The notes beneath the pieces were generated by a model. It saw only the letters and a list, made by a program, of their open reading frames with translations, ran no database searches and was not told the DNA's origin. Made by a program: the position numbers and the translations under genes. Shown here piece after piece: positions 14,904 to 23,952 of a DNA stretch of 63,346 nt. How positions within the stretch are numbered: position 1 is the stretch's first letter; each line of letters begins with the position of its first letter. Source of the DNA: an uncultured Sutterella sp. GTDB lineage: Bacteria > Pseudomonadota > Gammaproteobacteria > Burkholderiales > Burkholderiaceae_F. The stretch covers positions 1 through 63,346 of the forward strand of contig UQYG01000014.1 in NCBI GenBank assembly GCA_900545275.1, in the 5' to 3' direction.

Positions 14904-16937
14904 ATGTTGGAAGAAAACACGAAGAAAAGCCCGATCCTCGAGGTCGAGGGTCTTACGGTTCGGCGCTCCGACGGGGCGGCCCTTTTGGAAGACGTCTCGC
15001 TCACCGTGAACGCGGGCGAAATCCTCGGGCTCGTCGGAGAATCGAGCGCCGGAAAGTCCATGATCGGAAACGCCGTCGCGGGCCTTCTTCCCGCGGGCGT
15101 CGTGCGAACGGGCGGACGAATCGCGCTCGAAGGCCGGGAGATTCAGAATCTCCGGCCCGAAGAGGTTCGCCGCATTCGGGGGCCCGAAATCGGGATGATC
15201 CTGCAGGATCCTCTCGGGAGCCTCAATCCGCTTCTCACCGTCGGGGAACATTTTCGCGAGACCTTTGCCGCGCACGGCGTGCGCCTGACGCAGCCGGAAC
15301 TTCGCGCGCGCTCGGCCGCGCTCCTTCGAGAGGCGGGACTGCCGGAACCCGAGAAGCGTCTCGGACAGTATCCCCACGAGCTCTCGGGCGGCCTTCGGCA
15401 GCGCGTCGTGATTGCGCTTGCCGTCGCGCTCGATCCGATTCTTCTCGTCGCGGACGAGCCGACGACGGCGCTCGACGTTTCGGTGCAGGCGCAAATTACG
15501 GCGCTCCTGCGGCGTCTTGCGAAGGAGCGCGGCTGCGCGGTGCTGCTCATCACCCACGACATGGGGGTGATCGCCGAGACGACCGACCGCACGGCGGTTC
15601 TCTATTCGGGACGCGTGGTGGAGGAGGGCGATACGGAATCCCTCATGAAGACGCCGCAGCATCCCTACACGAAGGGACTCATGGGGTCGATTCCCGACAC
15701 GGAGTCGTCGTCACTCTGGCTCGAGCAGATCGACGGAGTCATGCCCGATCCGGCGAAGCGGCCGTCGGGGTGTCCCTTTCACCCGCGCTGCCGCGCGGCG
15801 CAGAAGCGTTGTGAAACGGAGCGCCCCGAGCTCGCGGACTGCGGCGGCTCTTCCGCCGCCTGCTGGCTTGCGGCCGACAACGGCCGAAGCGTTCCCGATT
15901 CGGTCGTGCGGTTTCACCCGCCCCTGAAGAGGAGTTGGAAGACGCTCGAAGCCGGGCGCCTCGAAGCGCTCGGGACGGCGCCCGAGATTCTTCGGGTGGA
16001 AGACGTGTGCAAAATCTTCACGCTTCGCCGTGCGGGGCTCATCGAACGGCTCGCCGGCGCAAGGGACGACGTGACGGTCGCCGTCGACGGCGTAACCCTC
16101 TCGGTCCGCAGGGGCGAAACCGTCGCACTCGTCGGCGAGTCGGGCTGCGGCAAGTCCACCTTCGCACGAATCGCCGCGGGGCTGCTCGCCCCCGACGGGG
16201 GAAAGGTGACGGTGAACGGAAAGGACGTGAAGGTGCTCGGTGCGGGTCACGTCAACATGATCTTTCAGGACCCCTACGCGAGCCTCAACCCCCGCATGTC
16301 GGTGGCGGCCATTTGGGAGGAGCCCCTGAAAAGTCTGCGTCCTGAAATGGGCGCGCCCGAGCGAAGGGCGAAGCTTCGCGAACTCGCACGCCTCGTGGGC
16401 CTCCCCGAAGAGGCGCTCGAAAAATATCCCCACGAGTTCTCGGGCGGACAGCGACAGCGGATTTCGATCGCGCGGGCGGTCGCCGCGGGCCCCGACCTTC
16501 TGATCTGCGACGAGCCGACGAGCGCGCTCGACGTGTCGGTCCAGGCGCAGGTGCTGAACCTTCTCAAAACCCTGCAGCTTGAACGGGGTTTGAGCATGCT
16601 CTTCATCTCGCACAATCTCGGCGTCGTTCGTCACATCGCCGACACGGTCGGGGTGATGTACCGCGGACAAATCGTCGAGTGGGCGCCGAAGGAGGCGCTC
16701 TTCGAAGATCCCTTGCATCCTTACACGAGAATGCTGCTCGATTCCGTACCGAGGATTGACGGCGGAAAACGGTGCACGGCGAAGCAGGCTGCGACGGAAG
16801 GGGACGTGCCCGACGGTTGTCCTTTGGCGCCCCGCTGTGCAGAGGCTTGCCTCGAGTGCAGAAGCGGCAAAGTTTTTCTTGAGGTCGTGACGGGTGCGCA
16901 GGGCTTGCGGAAAGTGGCCTGCCGCCGAATGCGGTAA
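14904..16937 (+). CDS. Fused double ATPase of the peptide ABC transporter (DppD-DppF fusion)
   Basis: One 677-residue protein carrying both ATPases that DppD and DppF usually supply separately. Domain 1: Walker A GESSAGKSM (Ser instead of the usual Gly after GES), signature LSGGLRQR, Walker B LLVADEPTTALD, and a CPFHPRC cysteine motif in the oligopeptide C-terminal extension near residue 290. Domain 2: Walker A GESGCGKST, signature FSGGQRQR, Walker B LLICDEPTSALD, ending with another CPLAPRC-type motif. The ATG at 14904 is taken because the upstream extension overlaps the permease gene in another frame. Fused forms are known in some peptide/nickel-type systems. Last gene of the operon. Confidence 0.9.
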   Translation: MLEENTKKSPILEVEGLTVRRSDGAALLEDVSLTVNAGEILGLVGESSAGKSMIGNAVAGLLPAGVVRTGGRIALEGREIQNLRPEEVRRIRGPEIGMILQDPLGSLNPLLTVGEHFRETFAAHGVRLTQPELRARSAALLREAGLPEPEKRLGQYPHELSGGLRQRVVIALAVALDPILLVADEPTTALDVSVQAQITALLRRLAKERGCAVLLITHDMGVIAETTDRTAVLYSGRVVEEGDTESLMKTPQHPYTKGLMGSIPDTESSSLWLEQIDGVMPDPAKRPSGCPFHPRCRAAQKRCETERPELADCGGSSAACWLAADNGRSVPDSVVRFHPPLKRSWKTLEAGRLEALGTAPEILRVEDVCKIFTLRRAGLIERLAGARDDVTVAVDGVTLSVRRGETVALVGESGCGKSTFARIAAGLLAPDGGKVTVNGKDVKVLGAGHVNMIFQDPYASLNPRMSVAAIWEEPLKSLRPEMGAPERRAKLRELARLVGLPEEALEKYPHEFSGGQRQRISIARAVAAGPDLLICDEPTSALDVSVQAQVLNLLKTLQLERGLSMLFISHNLGVVRHIADTVGVMYRGQIVEWAPKEALFEDPLHPYTRMLLDSVPRIDGGKRCTAKQAATEGDVPDGCPLAPRCAEACLECRSGKVFLEVVTGAQGLRKVACRRMR

Positions 16938-17194
16938 AAGATCGCAGGGGGAGGCTCATTCTTTTACGAGACTTTGAGCGTGCTGATAAAAGGGTTCGTT
17001 CGGGAACGAAAACCTTGCCTGTATCGTTTGGGTGCTGCGGTTGAAATTACCTCTCGGAGTGAGGTTTACCACTGCGAGTATTGGTTAGGGTACTTGGGAA
17101 ATTACTGAAAGTGCGTTCCCGTTTCTTCGTGATAGTCTCCGGGGGTGAAATTGTATGAAGACTCCGCAATTTCGCTTTTGGAAGGAGACAATTC
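16938..17194. other. Intergenic region before the Psr-like operon
   Basis: No gene seen. Small inverted repeats are present: GTAAAAGA...TCTTTTAC (16934-16969), TTCGTT-CGGG-AACGAA (about 16993-17008), and ACCTC-TCGGAGT-GAGGT (about 17050-17066). One of the first two probably ends the peptide operon. The promoter for the reductase operon should lie in the last 150 bases, but I could not place FNR- or sigma70-type boxes with confidence. Confidence 0.4.
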
Positions 17195-19789
17195 ATGAAC
17201 CAAAAACCGAACCCGACTTCGGGCGTCGGCATCTCCCGCCGCACCCTCCTGGGTGCGACCGCGGCGGGCGTCGGCGTCGGCAGTTTTGCCGGGCTCTCGC
17301 TCGCTCAGGTTGAAAAGACCGTTGAGAAGTTGAAGGCGCAAGGCTGGGAGGCGCATCCCACGGCCTGCTGCATGTGCGGCGCGCGCTGCGGCCTGCTCGC
17401 CATGAAGAAGAAGGGGGCCAAGCCCGGTCCCGACTCGGTCCGCATCTTCCCGAATCCCTCGCATCCCCAGCGCGGCTATTGCGGCCGCGGAGCGCAGACG
17501 CTTTGGCTCTGGAACCATCCGCTTCGCATCAGGAAGCCGTTGAAGCGCAAGGGCGAACGGGGCTCGGGTGAATTCGAGGAAATTTCCTGGGATCAGGCCT
17601 TGAACGAAATTGCGGCGAAACTCAAGGAAATCACCGAGAAGTACGGTGAAAAGAGCGTCATGCTCACGTCGCACAACTTCACGGGGTATCAGGCCTGGTT
17701 TGCGCAGCCTTTCGGCACGCCGAACGTGATCAACCACTCGGCCACCTGCAACAGCGCTTCGACCCTCGGGCGCCGCATGGTCTTCGGTCCCGCCTACAAC
17801 GGCGTCGGCGCCGTCGACCCCGACTACGGCAACGCGCGCTACCTCCTTCTCGTGGGCCGCACCCTCAACTGCGCCGCGGGCATCTTCGGTCACGCCGCCG
17901 CGGCCCGTGAAAACGGCTGCAAGCTCGTCTTCGTCGACCCGCGCATGCCGGAAGGCGCTCTGGGCGACGCCACCTGGATTCCGATCAAGCCGGGCACCGA
18001 CGGCGCGTTCCTGCAGGGCCTCGTTCACATCGGCCTCAGGGAAGGCCTGTGCGATCTCGACTGGGTCAAGCACTGGACGAACGGTCCCGTGCTCGTTCAT
18101 GAAGACCTGCGTCCCGTCACGGAAAACGAAGTGGTCGAGGGCGGTTCCGCCCGACGCTTCGCCGTCGTCGACGAAGCCACGGGCACGCTCATGTGGCAGG
18201 GGCCGAAACTCAACGAAAAAGGCGCGGTCGTCGGCTTCGACCACGATCCTCTGCAGCCGCTTCTCCTCTCGCACACGACCGACGTCACCTTCCTCAACGG
18301 CAAGGTCGAACGCGTTTCGACGGCCTTTGACGCCTTCAGGAAGGTGAACGACCGCTATACGCCCGAAGAGACCTCGAAGATCACGGGCATTCCCGTCGAC
18401 ACGCTCGTCGAAACGGCGCGCGACTTCTTCAAGTTGAAGGGCGTCTGCGACGACGGCTGGTATTCGTCGCGCAACGCCAACGACGTTGAAGCCTTCGGCA
18501 TGATGAACGTCATCAACCTCTTTACGGGCCGCTTCGACCGCGAGGGCGGTTTGATCGCCACGCAGGGCGGCGGCTACGGCGGAGCGCCGGGCATCAAGCG
18601 AAAGGACGGCATGTGCCTCGGCCCCACGGGCGTCACCTGGGATCCGCCCAAGGGGAAACCCCTCGACAAGGAATACTATCCGGAAGGCATCGGAAGCTTC
18701 CATTCGACCTTCGAGGCGATCAAGACCGGCAAGCCCTATCCGATCCGCGCGCTCTTCATCACGGGCGGCGCGATGTTCCACCGCGAAGCCAATTCGGCAC
18801 GCCTGATCGAAGCCTTCAAGGCGCTCGACCTCATCGTCTCGCAGGATCTGATGCCGCAGGAATCGAACGACTACGCCGACTACGTGCTGCCGTCGACCTT
18901 CTTCCTGGAAAACCACGAGTACCTCGGCGTCACGTACGCCCGCGACGGATACGTCCAGCGCTCGAGCGCCGAGATCGATCCGCCCGAAGGCGTCGAAGCC
19001 CGCCACGACATCTGGCAGTTCCTCGAAATCCTTCGCCGTGCGTATCCCGAACGCGCCGCGCACGTGGGCTACACCGAAGAGATCAAGGACCGCGCCGGTT
19101 GGAAGGCCTGGTGGGATCAGGGGCTCGTCGAAGCCGGCTGGAAGAAGTGGATCGCCTCGAAGAACGCCGCCAAACCCGGTGAAGGCGACCGCATTCAGAA
19201 GGACGTCGACGAAAAGGGCTGGTCGCTCACGATTCCGAAGAAGTACGACAACGTGCCCTATCGGAAGCCCTTCCCGACGCCTACGGGGAAGGCCGAACTT
19301 CTTTCCTTCTTCATTGTTCAGCGTCCGCACTGCAAGGGCATCCGCCCGATTCCGGAATACGTTCCGGTCACCGCCTACACGGCGCCCAAGCCCCTGAGCG
19401 ACGAATTCGTTCTCGTCTCCGGCAAGGACGGCGTTTCGGGGGCCGGCTGCACGATCTTCACGTGGCCGACGAAGTACCTCGGCGACCGCACCTTCTGGAT
19501 GAACCCCGTCGACGCCGATCGTCTCGGCATCAAGACGGGCGACACCGTGGAGGTGGAAGGTCTCGACAATCACGTCAAGGGCCGCGTCAAGATCACGGTC
19601 ACCAACCGCGTGCGCGTGGGTTCTCTTTTTGTTCACGGGTTTGCGGGAGGCGTTCGCACGAAGAAGCTCCCCGAAAACTACGCATGGGTACGCGAAGGCA
19701 TCAATTCCAACTGGCTCACCGAAGGTGTCAGCCAGGTCGCCTGCGGCAACATGAACAACAACACGTCGGTCCGCGTCAAGCGCGTCTGA
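17195..19789 (+). CDS. Molybdopterin oxidoreductase catalytic subunit, PsrA/PhsA-like
   Basis: Exported catalytic subunit of a complex iron-sulfur molybdoenzyme, 864 residues. It has a Tat signal (SRRTLLGATAAG) and the N-terminal 4Fe-4S ligands C58-x2-C61-x3-C65 plus a fourth Cys in GYCGRG near residue 94. A Cys in HSATCNSAS near residue 185 sits where PsrA/PhsA/TtrA enzymes place the Mo-coordinating Cys. The central PGTDGAFLQG and C-terminal molybdopterin-dinucleotide domain are intact. AAGGAGACA precedes the ATG. With an NrfD/PsrC-type partner downstream it should reduce polysulfide, thiosulfate, tetrathionate or a similar acceptor with quinol electrons. The exact substrate is not determinable. 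It is shorter than TtrA and longer than PhsA. Confidence 0.85.
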   Translation: MNQKPNPTSGVGISRRTLLGATAAGVGVGSFAGLSLAQVEKTVEKLKAQGWEAHPTACCMCGARCGLLAMKKKGAKPGPDSVRIFPNPSHPQRGYCGRGAQTLWLWNHPLRIRKPLKRKGERGSGEFEEISWDQALNEIAAKLKEITEKYGEKSVMLTSHNFTGYQAWFAQPFGTPNVINHSATCNSASTLGRRMVFGPAYNGVGAVDPDYGNARYLLLVGRTLNCAAGIFGHAAAARENGCKLVFVDPRMPEGALGDATWIPIKPGTDGAFLQGLVHIGLREGLCDLDWVKHWTNGPVLVHEDLRPVTENEVVEGGSARRFAVVDEATGTLMWQGPKLNEKGAVVGFDHDPLQPLLLSHTTDVTFLNGKVERVSTAFDAFRKVNDRYTPEETSKITGIPVDTLVETARDFFKLKGVCDDGWYSSRNANDVEAFGMMNVINLFTGRFDREGGLIATQGGGYGGAPGIKRKDGMCLGPTGVTWDPPKGKPLDKEYYPEGIGSFHSTFEAIKTGKPYPIRALFITGGAMFHREANSARLIEAFKALDLIVSQDLMPQESNDYADYVLPSTFFLENHEYLGVTYARDGYVQRSSAEIDPPEGVEARHDIWQFLEILRRAYPERAAHVGYTEEIKDRAGWKAWWDQGLVEAGWKKWIASKNAAKPGEGDRIQKDVDEKGWSLTIPKKYDNVPYRKPFPTPTGKAELLSFFIVQRPHCKGIRPIPEYVPVTAYTAPKPLSDEFVLVSGKDGVSGAGCTIFTWPTKYLGDRTFWMNPVDADRLGIKTGDTVEVEGLDNHVKGRVKITVTNRVRVGSLFVHGFAGGVRTKKLPENYAWVREGINSNWLTEGVSQVACGNMNNNTSVRVKRV

Positions 19790-19799
19790 AGGAGAAGCC

Positions 19800-20384
19800 A
19801 TGACTACGAAATCCAAAAAGCAGCTGGCGCACCTCTTTGACGCCACGCGTTGCGTTGACTGCAACGCCTGCATCGTCGCGTGCGCGCAGACGAATTATCC
19901 GGAAATGTTCGAGCGCCCCAATGAAGGTTGGGACTGGTTGGCGGCCAACATCCGCAAGGTGACGCTCGAGCGCGCAAAGCGCCCGGTGCACATGCTGGTT
20001 CAGTGCCAGCAGTGCGAAAACGCCCCCTGCATCGACACGTGTCCTTTCGGCGCGAACTACCGCGATCCGGAAACGGGGCTCGTCAAGACGGACGAAAGCC
20101 GCTGCGTCGGATGCAACTACTGCATTGCGTCGTGCCCCTACGACGTGCGCTGGTCGCACCCCGACACCGGTCTTCCGATGAAGTGCATGGGACACGGCTG
20201 TGAAGAGCTCGTCAAGAACGGCGAGCTTCCCGCCTGCGTCTCTGCCTGTCCGGTTTCGGCCCGCATGTTCGGCGACGTGTCGGATCCCGACTCCGACATC
20301 TCCCGCAAGATCGCGGTCTCGAAGACCGAAAAGCTCCTTCCCCACAAGGGAACGAAACCCAACTACTTCGTGGTGGTGAAATGA
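19800..20384 (+). CDS. Four-cluster ferredoxin subunit of the Psr-like reductase
   Basis: A 194-residue iron-sulfur electron-transfer subunit. Cysteine motifs for four 4Fe-4S clusters are visible: CVDCNACIVAC near the start, CQQCENAPCIDTCP in the middle, CVGCNYCIASCP, and CMGHGCEELV...CVSACP at the end. It lacks its own signal peptide, so it should be carried out by the Tat signal of the catalytic subunit. It passes electrons from the membrane subunit to the molybdenum subunit. Its stop overlaps the start of the membrane gene by four bases. Confidence 0.9.
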   Translation: MTTKSKKQLAHLFDATRCVDCNACIVACAQTNYPEMFERPNEGWDWLAANIRKVTLERAKRPVHMLVQCQQCENAPCIDTCPFGANYRDPETGLVKTDESRCVGCNYCIASCPYDVRWSHPDTGLPMKCMGHGCEELVKNGELPACVSACPVSARMFGDVSDPDSDISRKIAVSKTEKLLPHKGTKPNYFVVVK

Positions 20385-21250
20385 CGTACGAATTTGTTGA
20401 ATTGACGAGCCAGGCCGCCACGGCGCATTGGGGGTGGACGATCGTGTTCTTCCTCTGGTTCGTGGGCTTGGCAGGCATGAGCCTCTTCCTCAATTGGTGG
20501 CTTCGCTCGAAGCGCGTCTTCTACGTGGCGACGGCCGCCGCCATCATCGGGACCCTTCTCGTGGTCTCGCATCTCGCGCGCATGCTGAATCTTCCGATGG
20601 CCGCGATCAACGCGCTCATCGAATGGAAGTTCAACTTCGGCAGCTGGATGTTCATCGGCATCTGCATCCTCGCGGTGCTCTGCGTCTTGACGCTTATCCA
20701 GTCCTGGGGCATGTGGAAGAACGCACGCTGGGCCGACTCCTGCGGCCTGCTCATGATCGACGCGATTCTCGGCGTCGCCGCGACGGCCTATTCGGGCTTC
20801 CTTCTTACGCAGGCCGCGGGCGTTCCGCTCTGGACGACCGCCGTCCTGCCGGTGCTCTGGATCTTCTCGGGCCTCGCCTGTGCGGTGGGTCTCGCCGAAA
20901 TCCTCGCCTCGACGGGCAAGCTCGAAACCGGTCATCCGCACTGGCTTGCGGGTGCCGCCAACGGCGTGCACATCGGCGAAGCCTTCGTGATCTTCGCCTT
21001 CGTGCAGGTCGCGCTGGCCGGTACGCCGGGTGCCGCGGCGGGCGCTCAGTCGCTCCTTTCGGGCGACAACGCCGCGCTCTTTCTGGGCGGCGCCGTGGGC
21101 GTCGGGATCCTCGTTCCCTTCCTCATCGGGCTCTTCATGAAGTCTTCGAAGGGCATGGTGGCCTTGGGCGGCGTGTGCGCCCTCTGCGGTGCGCTCGCGC
21201 TCCGTGCGGCGGTGCTCTTTGCCGGCTACTTTGACCCGGTGATCTTCTAA
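20381..21250 (+). CDS. NrfD/PsrC-type membrane anchor of the Psr-like reductase
   Basis: Integral membrane quinol-oxidising subunit, 289 residues with eight hydrophobic segments. It shows NrfD-family marks: FLWFVGLAGMSLFLNWWL in helix 1, ATAYSGFLLTQA in the middle, and a C-terminal LRAAVLFAGYFDPV. The ATG overlaps the preceding stop (ATGA). It completes a three-subunit quinol-linked reductase. Confidence 0.85.
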   Translation: MTYEFVELTSQAATAHWGWTIVFFLWFVGLAGMSLFLNWWLRSKRVFYVATAAAIIGTLLVVSHLARMLNLPMAAINALIEWKFNFGSWMFIGICILAVLCVLTLIQSWGMWKNARWADSCGLLMIDAILGVAATAYSGFLLTQAAGVPLWTTAVLPVLWIFSGLACAVGLAEILASTGKLETGHPHWLAGAANGVHIGEAFVIFAFVQVALAGTPGAAAGAQSLLSGDNAALFLGGAVGVGILVPFLIGLFMKSSKGMVALGGVCALCGALALRAAVLFAGYFDPVIF

Positions 21251-21282
21251 GAAGTTTCCGACTCGGCATCCCCGAGAACGAC

Positions 21283-21313
21283 AAGCCCCCGAAGCTTCGG
21301 CCGAGGGGGCTTT
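21283..21313 (+). terminator. Terminator of the Psr-like operon
   Basis: AAGCCCCC (21283-21290) pairs with GGGGGCTT (21305-21312), with an inner GAAGCTTC palindrome, followed by TTTGCG. Confidence 0.8.
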
Positions 21314-21418
21314 GCGCATCCGGGGGCCACGGTGCTATGGTTTTCGCATGGCGGGACGCAAATTCGTTCGGGTGAACCTCCGATCCCAAGCTTCCCTGTC
21401 CCGGCAAAAGGAGAAGAC

Positions 21419-21757
21419 ATGAAGTTTTATTGCATGTACTGCGGGCATTCTTCGAGTTCCGTATCGAGCCTGACCGCGGGATCTTGCCGCAACAGTCCGA
21501 CGGGCAAACACGTTCCTTACGAGGGCGAGGAAAAGCGAAAGTACTTCTGCAAGTACTGCGGGCACTCCTCGAGTTCCATCTTGAGCCTGACAGCGGGATC
21601 ATGCCGAAACAGCCCGACGAAAAAGCACGTACCTTACGAAGGTGACGAGAAGAGCCGGTACGTATGCAAATACTGCGGACACTCCTCGAGTTCCATCTTG
21701 AGCCTGACTACGGGATCTTGCCGCAACAGTCCGACGGGCAAACACGTGCCGATGTGA
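21419..21757 (+). CDS. Small protein of three tandem zinc-ribbon-like repeats
   Basis: A 112-residue protein built of three nearly identical 39-residue units, each with the pattern YCKYCGHSSSSILSLTAGSC, then RNSPTGKHVPYEG. The CxxC pair, a later Cys and a His in each unit suggest one zinc site per repeat. Similar single or tandem units occur in small proteins of many gut bacteria, but I know of no established function. The ATG at 21419 has AAAAGGAGAAGAC upstream; the longer in-frame reading from 21332 crosses the preceding promoter region. It stands alone between the Psr terminator and the phosphatase gene. Serine-rich linkers between the Cys pairs are notable. Confidence 0.75.
   Translation: MKFYCMYCGHSSSSVSSLTAGSCRNSPTGKHVPYEGEEKRKYFCKYCGHSSSSILSLTAGSCRNSPTKKHVPYEGDEKSRYVCKYCGHSSSSILSLTTGSCRNSPTGKHVPM
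21428..21757 (+). repeat. Three 117-bp tandem coding repeats
   Basis: The word TACTGCGG recurs at 21437, 21554 and 21671, an exact 117-base period. Adjacent units are almost identical at DNA level, especially the second and third (GGAGTTCCATCTTGAGCCTGA-type core shared). This suggests recent tandem duplication and possible copy-number slippage. Confidence 0.85.
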
Positions 21758-22005
21758 GGGAAAAGCGCAATCCGTTGGGGGAAGGGAGATTTTCTTCGCC
21801 GTTCCCCGGCGGGTTCCTTCCTTTCGCAAACGGCGGGAACGGTCTTTGACCCGCCTGCCGGAGAGAGAGTGGACGGTGGGATAAATCTGGATTCCGCATC
21901 GTACGATTTGCCGGACATTTCGCACCATTTTGCAGGGCGCGCCTCCTTACAATGGGGGTGCGGGCGCCGTGACCCGTTTGTCGGCAGGGCTTGGAATAGG
22001 GAAGG
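21758..22005. other. Intergenic region before the PP2C gene
   Basis: No gene supported. It has G/C-rich imperfect palindromes around 21795-21850 that could end the zinc-ribbon gene. A promoter for the phosphatase gene is expected, but none was recognised with confidence. Confidence 0.35.
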
Positions 22006-23952
22006 ATGTTCTCATTACGCGTGAAGTTGGTGATTGCGATCGGCGCGATCGTGTCGACGGCGAGCTTCCCGTTGATCTGGATGGGTTATCGGGACGTCTA
22101 CGACCATTCGATCGAAGCTGCCCGCAAACGGTTCGTGAGTCTCTCGAGAATGCTCGAAGAGGACCTGCGTCTTTCGGTTCTGAGCGAGCAGAGTCTCGTC
22201 ACGCAGAAGATCTCGATCGAAATGGACGACATCCGTTCGGAACTTGACGCGATCGAGTCCTGGTGGCGCGCGGGCGTCCTGGAGAAGAAGGACGACGTTT
22301 TCGCGTACATGCTCGAGAAGTGGGACACCCATACGGCGGTCCTTCGTCCCGACGGCACTTTCGTGAGAACTTCTCCCGCGGTCGAGGCGCTCTACGGCAG
22401 AAACGGCGCCGACTGGCTCGGCGTCCCCTTTCGAACGATCGTCTCCGATACGGACCGCAACTTCCAGCGGGATTTCCGCAGCTTTTTCCGCGTAAGGAAC
22501 GAAAGGGGGGAAGAAAAGCCCTATCTCACGGTCTTTCGAAAGATCGACGGCGTGATCGCCGTCGTCATGCAGAACGTCGACTATCTCGAAGTCTCGCCGG
22601 CGGCGCAGCGACAGCTCTATGCCGAGCGCCTCTCCGACCGGGTGGCTTCGCTCGATTTTCCGAAGGACGCGTCGCTCGCCGTCGTGGACGGGGAGGGGCG
22701 CAACATCGTCTGGCGCGGTTCCTTCCCCATGGCCTGGTCGGCCCCTACGGAGCGGTTGGCGCTCAATGAAGGGAACACCGTCACTTCGGGCACCGTGACG
22801 CTCGGGGGCACTCCGTATCTGACCTTGGAGCGGCGCTTTCCCGCGCTCAACTGGTCGATCCGTACGGTCGTGCCGGTTTCGACCATTACGGAGCCCGCCT
22901 CGCGTCACGCGCTCGAGCTCGTGCGGATCGCGCTCTTTCTCTTCGGCGGGATCTCGGTTCTCGGCATTGCGCTCGTGACGAGAATCCTCAATCCGCTCGG
23001 CAGGATCTCCGCAACCGCCAAGCGGCTCGAATCCTATCGGTTCGACGATGCCGGGGGCGAAGGCCTTTCGTCCCTCATGGAGAGCCTTCCGGCAAAGCGC
23101 CGCGATGAAATCGGCAACGTTGCGCGCGCCTTCTCGCAGATGCTCGTGGCGCTCGACAAGAACGTGCGCGACCTGAAGGCGTCGCTTGCGAAGCAGCACG
23201 GCATCGAAGGCGAATTGAACGCCGCGCGTGAAATTCAGACGAGCATGCTTCCCAAGGACGACGCAGCGTTTCATGCGGAAGGCTTCGATGCGGCGGCGAA
23301 GATGGTGGCCGCAAAGGAAGTCGGGGGCGATCTCTTTGACGTAATCCGTCTGCCGGGCGGACGACGGGCGCTCGTGCTGGGCGACGTCTCGGGCAAGGGC
23401 GTCTCCGCCGCCCTCATGATGAGCGTGACGCTCACGCTCATCCGAAACGCCTTGAGCAACGGGTTCGAGCCCGCCGCCGTCATCAAGACGGTGAACGACC
23501 GATTGGCGGCGAACAACGAAAACTGCATGTTCGTAACGCTCTGGATCGGGATTTTCGAGCCCGACACGGGACTCCTTACCTATGCGAACGGCGGACATTG
23601 TCCACCCTATTGGCTCCCGGCCGACCGCGGCAAGCCGCCTCAGGCGGTGCGCAACGTGAGCGGTCCGCTCGTGGGCGTCTTCGAAGAGGCGCAGTACCAG
23701 GGCTACGCCCTGCAGTTGAGACTGGGGGACCTCTTCTTCGTTTACAGCGACGGCGTATCGGAAGCCATGAACGAAAACCGGGAACTCTTCGGCGAAGAGG
23801 GGATCCTTGCGGCCGCCGAATCCCGCTCTTCGAACGACCCGCGGGCCTTCGTGGACGGCATGCTCGAAGCGGTCGTCGCCTGGCGAAAGACCATGCCGCA
23901 GTCGGACGACATCACTATGCTCGCCATTCGGCACACGCAGGAGAAAGAATGA
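22006..23952 (+). CDS. Membrane PP2C (SpoIIE/RsbU-type) serine phosphatase, BtrU-like
   Basis: A 648-residue membrane phosphatase. N-terminal transmembrane segment (about 5-25), a periplasmic sensor region with Cache-like character, a second transmembrane segment (about 305-325), a HAMP-like linker, then a SpoIIE/RsbU PP2C domain. The metal and catalytic motifs are present: GGDLFDV, GDVSGKGVSAALMMS, ANGGHCPP, YSDGVSEAMNE and SDDITMLAI. In partner switches such an enzyme dephosphorylates an RsbV-like antagonist. The RsbV/RsbW-like pair is inside the T3SS operon at 48.6-49.4 kb, and in Bordetella the homologous BtrU-BtrV-BtrW set controls type III secretion. Its stop overlaps the start of the periplasmic protein gene, implying a shared signal input. 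Confidence 0.87.
   Translation: MFSLRVKLVIAIGAIVSTASFPLIWMGYRDVYDHSIEAARKRFVSLSRMLEEDLRLSVLSEQSLVTQKISIEMDDIRSELDAIESWWRAGVLEKKDDVFAYMLEKWDTHTAVLRPDGTFVRTSPAVEALYGRNGADWLGVPFRTIVSDTDRNFQRDFRSFFRVRNERGEEKPYLTVFRKIDGVIAVVMQNVDYLEVSPAAQRQLYAERLSDRVASLDFPKDASLAVVDGEGRNIVWRGSFPMAWSAPTERLALNEGNTVTSGTVTLGGTPYLTLERRFPALNWSIRTVVPVSTITEPASRHALELVRIALFLFGGISVLGIALVTRILNPLGRISATAKRLESYRFDDAGGEGLSSLMESLPAKRRDEIGNVARAFSQMLVALDKNVRDLKASLAKQHGIEGELNAAREIQTSMLPKDDAAFHAEGFDAAAKMVAAKEVGGDLFDVIRLPGGRRALVLGDVSGKGVSAALMMSVTLTLIRNALSNGFEPAAVIKTVNDRLAANNENCMFVTLWIGIFEPDTGLLTYANGGHCPPYWLPADRGKPPQAVRNVSGPLVGVFEEAQYQGYALQLRLGDLFFVYSDGVSEAMNENRELFGEEGILAAAESRSSNDPRAFVDGMLEAVVAWRKTMPQSDDITMLAIRHTQEKE

Noticed and set aside
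16934..16969. GTAAAAGA...TCTTTTAC inverted repeat as a terminator of the peptide operon
   Set aside because: The stem has an 18-base loop and no T-run after it, so it is only mentioned as intergenic structure.
21428..21757. Regular repeats considered as a CRISPR array
   Set aside because: The 117-base units are coding throughout, in one frame, with no unique spacers. They are tandem protein repeats.
22006..23952. PP2C phosphatase as a sporulation protein
   Set aside because: SpoIIE-type domains are shared with RsbU/BtrU regulators, and nothing else here suggests a spore former.
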